Shown here one piece after another: positions 24,997 through 34,900 of a stretch of 41,205 nt of DNA (the first letter of the stretch is position 1; every line of letters begins with the position of its first letter). The position numbers and the translations under genes are program-made. The notes under the pieces were generated by a model, which saw only the letters and a list, made by a program, of their open reading frames with translations, did no database searches and had not been told where the DNA came from. Location of the stretch: assembly GCA_021784555.1 (NCBI GenBank), contig JAJYHY010000023.1:1-41205 (forward strand). Direction: 5' to 3'. This stretch comes from a bacterium (lineage in GTDB: Bacteria > Verrucomicrobiota > Verrucomicrobiia > Limisphaerales > UBA8199).

Positions 24997-25999
24997 GCGG
25001 ACGAAAGTGCTGGCGTGGCTGGCGTTGGGCACTGCCGGTCTCCTGTTCGGAGGCTTGCTCTTGCGCGGCATGGTAGTTGGTCCGTTGCGCGCCATCGACG
25101 ACCAGATCCGGCAGTACGAGGCCAAGTTGGCCTCATTACAGCAGACGCGGCGGAGTCTCCTAACGACCCAAACCCAGGTGGCAGCGGCGGCCGCCAAGGC
25201 CTTTGGGGCCGGAATGGTAGCCGCCGAGGCCAATTTGGGCGCCCTGCTCTCCCAACGGATTGTCCAGGTCGGCTTGGATGAGGCGCGGTTCACCCGCGAC
25301 CCGCTTGGGCATCGGCGTTTGTTCGGCGCGGAGGAAATCGGTTGGACGATTCATGGCGAAGGCCCCCTGGCCCGAGTTCTGGATCTGCTCTTCGCGCTCG
25401 AAAGCGACCCGCGGCTGCACCGGGTGGAAGATCTGTCGCTTTCTCCGGCACGCGGCGCGGGCAACGTCCGCCTCCGGTTCAGCTACCTGACTTTGGTGCT
25501 CAACTCCCCGCCGGGCACTAAGCTGCTGGACCCACCGGCCTTGGCGAACCTCGACTCGCCCTTGCGCCGCCGTTACGACGTGATCACCGAGCGCGACCTC
25601 CTCCGCCCCTATATCGCCTCCGAGCAACCGCCCCCGCCCCCGGCCCCGTTGACCTCCGGCCAACTCGAACAGCAGCGGGAGCAGAATCTGACGGTGGTCT
25701 CGCTCTCTTCGTGGGATGGCCAGCCCGAAGTGGACCTTTCTGATGCGGAGCATCACTGCCTCTTGACGCTGCGGCCGGGCGACAAGTTGCTCGACGGCCA
25801 AGTCGTGACGGTGGATTACCGTCCGTTACCCTTGCCCGACTCCTCTGGTTTTCTTTCTTACAGCCGGCTCATTTGGCGAGTCGGCAATGAGTACTGGGCT
25901 GTAGAAGCCGGTCAAACCCTGGCTGATCGCCGGCGTCTCACCCCCAACGAACTGCCACCCGGACTCAAACCCGAGTCGCGAACCACTCCTCCCCCATGA
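24989..25999 (+). CDS. gspM: GspM/PilO-like protein with C-terminal extension
   Basis: A 336-residue inner-membrane protein from the GTG at 24989. It has one transmembrane helix (about 9-30), a helical stretch (DDQIRQYEAKLASLQQTRRSLL) and a ferredoxin-like periplasmic domain, RVLDLLFALESDPRLHRVEDLSLSP, as in GspM/PilO. After a PPPPPAP linker (about 213) comes a second beta-rich domain, LTVVSLSSWDG then LRPGDKLLDGQVVTVDYRPLP and LIWRVGNEYWAVEAGQ. This could be a GspC/PilP-like homology-region domain, since no separate gspC is present; that is inference. It overlaps gspL by 8 bases and gspD as ATGA. Confidence 0.75.
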   Translation: MNKRTKVLAWLALGTAGLLFGGLLLRGMVVGPLRAIDDQIRQYEAKLASLQQTRRSLLTTQTQVAAAAAKAFGAGMVAAEANLGALLSQRIVQVGLDEARFTRDPLGHRRLFGAEEIGWTIHGEGPLARVLDLLFALESDPRLHRVEDLSLSPARGAGNVRLRFSYLTLVLNSPPGTKLLDPPALANLDSPLRRRYDVITERDLLRPYIASEQPPPPPAPLTSGQLEQQREQNLTVVSLSSWDGQPEVDLSDAEHHCLLTLRPGDKLLDGQVVTVDYRPLPLPDSSGFLSYSRLIWRVGNEYWAVEAGQTLADRRRLTPNELPPGLKPESRTTPPP

Positions 26000-28900
26000 A
26001 ACCACAGATTATCCTCCTGGGCGCGCTGACCTTGTTTTTGGCGGCCAGCCCGGCCCTTGTTGAATCCCCGTCCGCCGCGACCGCCCCGCCAACCTCGGCG
26101 GGCGCGAGTACCAATTTGGCGGCGCCTTCGACGGCAACGGTGACAAATGCCTCCTTGTCCGAAGCGGCGGCAAAGCCAGAGATAGAAGCACAGGCGGTTA
26201 CCAATGGCGCCGCCCCGCCGGACGCCGGGAGCGCGAAGGTGGCGCCGGCGCCATCTCTGGCCACCGCGAACCTGGCATCAAACGCCAGCCCAGCCACCGT
26301 GGCCGGCGGCACAAACACCCTCTCTGCGTCCGTGCCGGCCCCGGTCACTGATGGTGGCGCCGCCTCAAACGCAACCCCGGCGCTGGATACTACTTCGGCG
26401 CCAGCCACCAACTCGCCAGCCGTTGCGGCGCGCGCCGACGCCGATGCCCACGCCGACAACGACGACCCGAATATCCGGTTCGATTTCGCCGGGATGCCCT
26501 ACATGGACGCGTTGCAGCGCTTTGCGCAAATGGCCGGCAAACCGCTGGTCGCGGACATCACCGTCGATGGGACTCTGACCTTCTCGGACCCGCATCCCTA
26601 CACCTATAGCGATGCCCTGGATGCACTGAATCTGATCCTCTCCACCAAGCAAGCCATGCTCATGCAAGACGGACGTTATCTCCGCTTAGTGCCGTTCAAG
26701 GAACTGCCCCAAATGCCGATCCGCATCCTGCACGGCATGGAACATACCGATGGGGTGCGCCCGGGCCAGATCGTGACCGTGGTGCTGACGCTCAAGAACC
26801 TCGATGCCAACGAGATTGCCCAGCCACTCAGTTCTATGCTTTCGGCGGCAGGGTCGGTGGCGCCGCTCTCGCGCGGCAGGGGGCTGATTGTAACGGATCG
26901 GATGGAGAACATTCGGCGAGTTCAGCAAATGCTCAATGAGATCGATGTTGCCTCGCCGGTGCAGCGCGAGGTGAAGACCTTTACGCTCCACAACGCCTCG
27001 GGCAACCTCCTGGCCGAGATCATCAACCGGACCTTTGGCATCGCCACGGCCCCCAAGCGCACGGTGTACAACGCGCAGCGCAAGAGCTACGAAGTCTTGC
27101 CGCCGGACCCCACCGATTACGTCACCGCCGTCTTCGCCGAGGCCTCCAACACCCTCATCCTCTTCGGCCCTGCCGAACGGATAACGATGTCCGAACAGCT
27201 CATTAATAAGTTCGAAACTGAGGCCGGAGCGCGGGCCAGCGAGATCAAGATTTTCTATCCCCAGATGCCCGCCGACCAACTGGCGCGGTTGGTGCAGGAG
27301 GCCATTCCGGGCGTTGCCCAGGGACGTGGGGGTGGACGCGGGGCCGCCATTCTGGCAAAGGTTATCCCCGACCCGACCAGCAACCGGCTCATCGTCACCG
27401 CCCCGGCCGCGGGTCAGCTCGATGCCATCACCGAACTTATCCATCGCCTCGACCCCTCCACCCAGGAGACTCCCCCCGCCAACGCCGGAAGCAACGTGCC
27501 CAAGCGCGAGGTCCGGGTTATCGACGTGCGGGGCGGTTCCGCCCAGGGCATCGCCGCCCTCCTCCGCGAAGCCTTGAGCGAGTTGAGCCGAAACGAGACC
27601 GGCACGAACTTGCTGGCCCAGGTGCGCGTTCAAGCCGCCCCGCGTGGCAGCCACCTGCTGCTGGTAGGCAGTCCCGCCGCCCTGGACGAGGTCACGCGCC
27701 TGATTGCGCAATTGGACATCAATGAGACTCAGCCTGAGTTGACCCGCGTCTTCAAACTGCACAATGCCAGCGCCAACGAGGTCGCCAGCATGATCATGCG
27801 CGCGATGGGCGGTTACCGGTACCGCCGCAATAGCGGGTTCGTGGGGGTCGCGGCGGAAAGCCGGAGCAACTGCCTCATTGTCGCCGCGTCGGCGAAGGAG
27901 ATGAAACTGATCGCGGACGTCATCAAGCAGATTGAGACCATCGGCGGCACGGACAACCGGCAGTTGAAGATTATCGAGCTGACCAACACGTCGGCCAACC
28001 AGATGGCCAGTACGATGTATCGCCTGTTCGGGCGCCAGATGTATTCGCGCCAGCCTTCGGAGCGGGTGGCCCTGACCCCGACGCCCAACGATCGGGCCCT
28101 GGTGGTGGAGGCGGACAAACAGATGATGGCCCGGATTGAGAAGGCCGTCAAGCAACTGGACGCCGAGGGCAAGAACACCGGCATCGAGACGCGGGTGGTG
28201 GAGGTTAAGTCCGGTTCAGCCGAGGTCCTGGCCCCGATCATCAGCGAGACTTTGCGAGAGTTGGCCCGCAACGGTTCTCCCGCCGAGCGCCGCGCCCCAA
28301 TCTTTGTCCAGGCCTCGCCTACCGGCAACCGGCTGCTGTTGGCCGGCCCGCCAGAAGCCCTGGAGCGGATGACCAACCTCGTCGCCCAACTGGATACCGT
28401 TCAAACCAACCAGACGGCCCGAGTCTTCAAACTCAAGAACGCCGACGCCTGGCAAGTGGCCAACATGATTATGCAGGCCATCGCCAGCCACGACTGGCGC
28501 CAGCGGGGGACGGTGGTGGCGACGGCCGAACAGCAGAGCAACTGCGTGATTGTGACCGCTCCCGAAGCCCAAATGAAGCTCATTGAGCAGGTAATCCAGC
28601 AAATTGAGACCATTGGCGGCACGGACAACCGGCAGTTGAAGATTATCGAGCTGGCCAACAGTTCGGCCAACCAGGTGGCCAGCACGATGTATCGGCTCTT
28701 TGGACGAGAGATGTACGCACGCCAGCCTTCCCAGCGGGTGGCCTTGAGTCCGACGCCCAATGACCGCGCCCTGGTGGTTGAGGCGGACAAGAAGATGATG
28801 GCCCGCATCGAGGAGGCGGTTAAGGAGCTGGACGCTGAGGGCAAGAGCGCCGACAACGAAATGATGGTGGTCGATGTGAAATCCGGTTCCGCGCAAGCGC

Positions 28901-31900
28901 TGGCCCCGATGCTCACCCAGACCCTAAGAGAATTGGCGCGTAATGGTTCCTCCGGCGAGCCCCTCTCGCGTGTGTTGGTGCAGGCCTCGCCCACCGGCAA
29001 CCGCCTGCTGTTGGCCGGGCCGGCGGAGGCGCTGGACCGCGTAACAAACCTGGTGGCCCAATTGGACACGGTTCAAACCAATGAGACGGCGCGGGTGTTC
29101 AAGTTGAAGAACGCCGACGCGCGCCAGGTGGCCGACATGATTATGCGGGCGATGGCCAGCAACGACTGGCAGCAGCGGGGCGCCGGCTCCGTGGTGGCCG
29201 CCGCGGAGGAGCGGAGCAACTGCGTCATCGTTTCCGCCCCGGAGGCGCAAATGAAGCTGGTGGCGGAGGTGATCGATCAGTTGGAGCAGGCGGGCAAGGC
29301 GAGCGGTCTGCAACTGAAAGTCATCCCAATCGCGAAGAACTCCGCCGCCTCAATCGCGGCCATGATGGTGCAATTGTTTTTCCCCCAGATGCGCTCGAGC
29401 AACCCAAGCGAGCGAATCGCGGTTGCTGCTTCTCCCGACGATCATGCCCTGGTGGTCGAAGCCAACGACGCCATGATGCCGCGCTTGGAACAGGCGGTGG
29501 AGGCGCTGGATGTCGGCGCCAGCCGCGGCGCGATGGAGGTTCGCACCTACTCGCTGCCGACGGGCAGTCCGTCCGACCTGGTGCAGTCGCTGGAGCATAT
29601 CTTTGCCGGGCAGCAGAGCCGCTATGGCCGGTTTCGCTTTGGATTTCGCGGGATGGAGCAGCCGCCGGCGCCGCGGTTTGAGTTTGATAGCGCCTCAGGC
29701 ACACTGATCGTGGCGGCAACCGCCGATCAGTTCCCCCAAATCGAAGCGGTCCTGACCAAGCTTCGCACCGCGGCGGTCACCTCCTCCGAGGTCCGCACCT
29801 TCCGCCTGGAGTATGGCGACCCGACGGAGGTCGCCGACCTGCTGCAGTCAATTCTGATCGGCCGGACCCGCCAGCCGTGGCGGGGATTCCGCGGCTGGCG
29901 CGGCGGTTCCGGTTCCACCGAGATTCGAGTGGCGGCGGCGCCGGCGATGAATGCCGTCGTCGTCCAAGCCCCGCCCGAAAAGCTGGCTGTGGCGTCGGAG
30001 CTGATCAAAACGCTGGACAGCCCCGGCACCAACAGAGTGGGGTCAATTCAGGCCGTGCAGTTGCAAAACGCCGATGCCGACGCCGTGGCCATGGCGGTGA
30101 CGCGCACGCTTGCGGCCAAGAATCCGCGCAACACGCCACCGGTGGTCAATGTGACGGCGGTGCCGGGCACGCGGAGCTTGCTGGTCAGCGGGCCGCCGGA
30201 CCAGGTGGCCAAGGTCATTGCGCTCATCCACCAGGTGGACCAGACCAGCACCAGCACTGTTCTGGAGACTCGCATCTTCCAGCTTCAGAACGGCGAGGCG
30301 CCGGAATTGGCGCGCGTTCTCACGCAGTTGCTCCAAGGCATCGCCCGCGCCCAGCCCCGGTTTGGCCGCGGCTATGCTTCCAGCCAGTTCACCGTCGCGG
30401 CGGACCAGCGGGTCAACGCCCTCATCGTTTCCGCCACGCCGGAATACCTTCAGGTCGTGCAGCAACTCATGCCCACGCTCGACCAAGCCCCGCAACATTC
30501 AGACCGCCAGGTCCAGTTTTATTGGCTCCAAAACGCCGATGCCGACGACGTGGCCTTGAAACTGGAAGCCCTCTTCCAGGACCGCCCCCGGAAGGAGCGC
30601 CCGGTCATCGAGTCCGACGAATTCGCCAACTCATTGACGGCAGTGGCCAAGCCGGCCGACTTGCTCCAAATCACCGACATGGTCCAGCAACTGGACGCGT
30701 CCGCTCGCGACACCAGCCTCCAGGTGCGCATGATCCCGCTGACCGAGATCCCGGTGGAGCAAATGGCCACCATGCTCACTAACATTTACTCGCAGATGGC
30801 CGAAGGCCCCATTCGCGTGGTGAACACACTGCCCAAACCCTCCTCGATCACCAACGCCGTACCGCCGGCCGCCGCGCCGGGCGCCACCAATACTTCATCC
30901 GCAGAGAGTCTCTCGACCAATGCCCCGCCGGTAACCATTGCCATGGACAAGGCGGCCAACGCGCTCATTGTCTCCGGCCCGGCCTACGAGCTGGACCATA
31001 TTGAATCCATGGTCACTCAACTCTCCGCCTCGGTTACCTCCCCTGATTTCGAGATCCGCCAGTTCCCGCTCAAGGAGGCCGATCCCGTCGTGGTCGCTCG
31101 AGTATTGAATGAGCTGTTCAAGCCTCAACCTGTTCCCGGTCGTTTTCAGCCCAGCCAGCCGTGGCCACGCCGGGGTGGACGGTATGGGAACCGTGGCGCA
31201 ACCGGGCGCCCGGGAGCACAGAATGGTCCACAGGGCCGGCCGGGCCAGCCGCAGGCGGTCATCCCCGAAGTGGCCGTGGTAGCGGAGTCTCGCACCCATA
31301 GCGTCATCATCCGCGCCCGGCCCAGCGATTTCCCATTGCTCGAATCGATCATCCAACAACTCGACCAGAACGAGCTCAGCAGCCAACTGGCCCACCGGCT
31401 GGTCCTGCTCAAGCACGTCACCCCTGAACGCATCCTGCCGCTGGTCCGGCAATTGCTCGCCCAACTTCACTCGGTCCGCCCAGGCGAACCGGTAGTTGTT
31501 GCTCCCGACCCAAGCCGGCGCGCCTTGTTCTTAGTGGGGCGCGACAGCGTGCTGACCCAAATCGAGACCCTGGTGCATGAGCTCGACACACCCGCCGACT
31601 TTTCTGAAATCGAGTTGCGCGTGTTTCCACTCAAGAACGCCCAGGCCGCCGAACTGGCCACCCTGCTCCAGAGTGTCCTGCAGCCCGACAGTGCCCGGAA
31701 CCTGACCCCGGAGGCCCGCCAACTCCAGGAACAAATCAGCAAACTCGAGTTTGAGGATGAGAACGGCAAGTCCATCCACCTGGACCTGACTCAACCGATC
31801 AAAATCGTCGCCGACCCTCCTCAACCGACCAGCTTTGGCGGCGCCAACCGGCTCGTCATCGGTTCCACGCCGGAGAATTTGAAAGCCCTCGCCTCGGTTG

Positions 31901-34900
31901 TAAAACTGCTTGATACCGTCCCGCTGGCCGAAGGCCTGACCGCCCGGTTGGTGCGCGTGGAGCACGTCGATGCCGCGCTCGTGGCCCAGGCCCTTAACTC
32001 GACCTTCCAAACCGGCCAAGGCGGACGCCAGGGCCGTTTCGGCCGTGGCGGTGGCAATGGCCTCAATGTGGGTGTCGATCCCGCCAATAACCTGCTCATC
32101 CTGAGCGGACGCAAGCAGGTCCTGGACCTCGCCGAAGAGATGATCCAGAAGCTCGACACCGCCGCCGCCGCGGGCGCGCAATCTATCCGCATCTTCCCGC
32201 TCCAACACGCGGACGCCGGCAGCGTCCTCCAGGTCTTGATGGACCTCGGCCGCAGCCGGGGCGCACGCCGGCTGCGTCCGTTCGAGCAACCCACTCTTTC
32301 GGTCGATGACCGTTCCAATTCGCTGATCGCTTTCGGCTCCGACCAGGCCCTGTCCTTCGTGGAACAATTGGTCAAGCAGCTTGATCGCGCTCTGCCCACC
32401 AACCTGAGCGGCATCCGCATCATTGCCCTCCGGAACGCTGATGCCATCTCTATTGCCGCTTCGCTACAGCGGTTGCTGGACGAGCGAATGCGCACCCGGG
32501 GCGGGAGGCGCGGTGGCGCGTCCTTACGGACGGTGGTCATCGCCGATCCGCGCAGCAACAGCCTGTTAATCAGTGGCAGTCCCGAAAGTTTCGACCTTAT
32601 CCAAACCTTAGTCCAGCAACTGGACCAGCCCGGCACATCCCTGGCCGGCCAGATCCGGCTCATCCCCTTGCAGCACGCCGACGCCCAGACCTTGGCCGCC
32701 ACGCTGACCCAGCTTTTCGCCCGCCGTTACCAGGCCATGCGCATTCCGGGCGGCCAGCGCAATGAGCCGGTCATTCTGGCCGACCCCCGCAGCAACAGTT
32801 TGCTGGTGGCTGCGGGTGTGGACGACAACCGCGCCATAGACACGCTTCTGCAAAAGCTCGACCGCGAGCCGGAAAACCCGGCTTTGGAGTTAACGGTCAT
32901 TGGCCTCCAATACAACGATGCCGCCCGGATGGCCGCTACCCTGCGCGGCATCTTCATGGCCCGGCTCCAGAGCCTGACCCCTCCCGGCCAGCGGCCTTCG
33001 CCTTCTGATCGGGTCGATGTCCAGGGCGACGCTCTGAGCAACGCCCTGGTCGTCTCCGCCAGCAAGTCGAATCTCGCGCTGCTACAGACCCTGGTGAAGC
33101 AGTTGGACCAGCCGGGCACGGCTTTGGCCGGCCAGGTGCGCATCGTTCCCTTGCAACACGCCGACGCCCAGACCTTGGCCGCCACGCTGACCCAGCTTTT
33201 TACTCAGCGATACCAAGCCGCCCGTACCCCGGAGTTGCAGCGCAATCGGCCCGTCATTCTCGCCGACCCCCGCAGCAACAGTTTGCTGGTGGCTGCGGGT
33301 GTGGACGACAACCGCGCCATAGACGCGCTGCTGCAAAAGCTTGACCGCGAGCCGGAGAACCCGGCGGTGCAGTTGACCGTTATTGGCCTGCAATACAACG
33401 ACGCCGTCTCCATGGCCAACACCCTTCGCACCATCTTCGCCGCCCGGCTCCAGAGCCTGACCCCGCCCGGCCAACGCCCCTCCCCCTCCGACCAGGTGGA
33501 TGTTCAGCCGGACAGCCTGAGCAACGCCTTGATCATCTCCGCCAGCAAGCAAAACCTTGAACTGGTCCACCAATTGCTCGCGAAGCTGGACGCCGAACCG
33601 ACTGCCATCGGCGGCGTCCTTCAGGCCTTCACCTTGCAGCACGCCGACGTGCAGCGCGTGGCGGCCATGCTCCAATCCCTGGTGCAGCAAGGCGTCTATC
33701 GTCCTGGCCTGTCTATGTCCGGCGGGCGCCGCAATCCCAGTGACGCCCTGGCTATTGCTTCGGACCCGCCCTCCAACACCCTCATCGTTTCGGCCAGCCC
33801 GGCCAATATGATGATTGTCAAGGAGCTGATCAAACAGCTCGACACCCCGCAGTACAACAACGCCAGCGACATCAAACTCTACCCCCTCAAGCATGCCCGG
33901 GCTTCCTACCTCGCGCGAGTCCTGCAGCAATTCTTTCAGGCCAAACGCGCGGGCGAAACCGCCCCGGGCAGCAGTCAGCAGTCCGTGCCCGTGACCATCA
34001 CCGCCGATGACCGCACCGACACGCTCCTGATTACCGGCGGCAAGGAGAGCTTCGCCGCCGTGGACCGCATCATCGCCCAACTCGACTCGGCAAAGACCAT
34101 GACGAAGACCAATTTCCGCGTCTTCCCGCTCAAGTATGCGACCGCCACCACCCTCCAGGCCACCCTCCAGCGCCTCTTCGTCAATCGGCCTGCCCCCATC
34201 CAGGGTGAACCGCGCGAACCGGTGACGGTCATCGCCGACGGCTGGGCCAACGCCTTGATTGTCGGCGCCACCGACGACGACCTCCAGATGGCCGCCTCCC
34301 TCATTGACGAACTGGATGCGCCTCAGCCCAGCGGCGGGCCCCAGGTACAAGTCTTTCAGTTGGCCAAGGCGGATGCCCAACGCGTCGCCCAGACCCTGCA
34401 GTCGCTCTTCCGCAGCGCGGCGGGGATGCCAGGAGGCGCGGCGGCGGGGGCATCGGCGCCGGTCATGATAAACGTCGATCAGCGGCTCAACGCCATTGTC
34501 GTCTCCGCCGGTAAAGCCGACCTCAAACGCATCGCCACCCTCGTCAAGCAATTGGATACCTCCAAATTGGCCCGCGTGGCCGAAATCCGTATCTTCCCCT
34601 TGAAGAACGCCCGCGCCACCGAAATGGCCACCATCCTCAACAATGTCCTTAACACCAACGCCAAATCCCTCACCCAGGCCAGTCCCAACCGCCAATCTCT
34701 TTTGCAGTTCATTACCCGCACCGACAAAGGCAAGGAACTCGTCACCAGCGCCCTGAAAGAAGGCGTCATTATCGCGCCAGACGCCAGCGCCAATGCCCTG
34801 GTCGTCTCCGCACCCGTCGATTACATGGACCTGCTCAGCCAGATCATCGACAGCCTCGACGCCACCGCGCCGACTATGGCCAACATCCGTATCTTTAACC

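Noticed and set aside
26686..28155. Minus-strand frames opposite gspD, several over 400 codons
   Set aside because: Repetitive shadows of the N1 repeats; the sense frame is continuous and carries the domain pattern.
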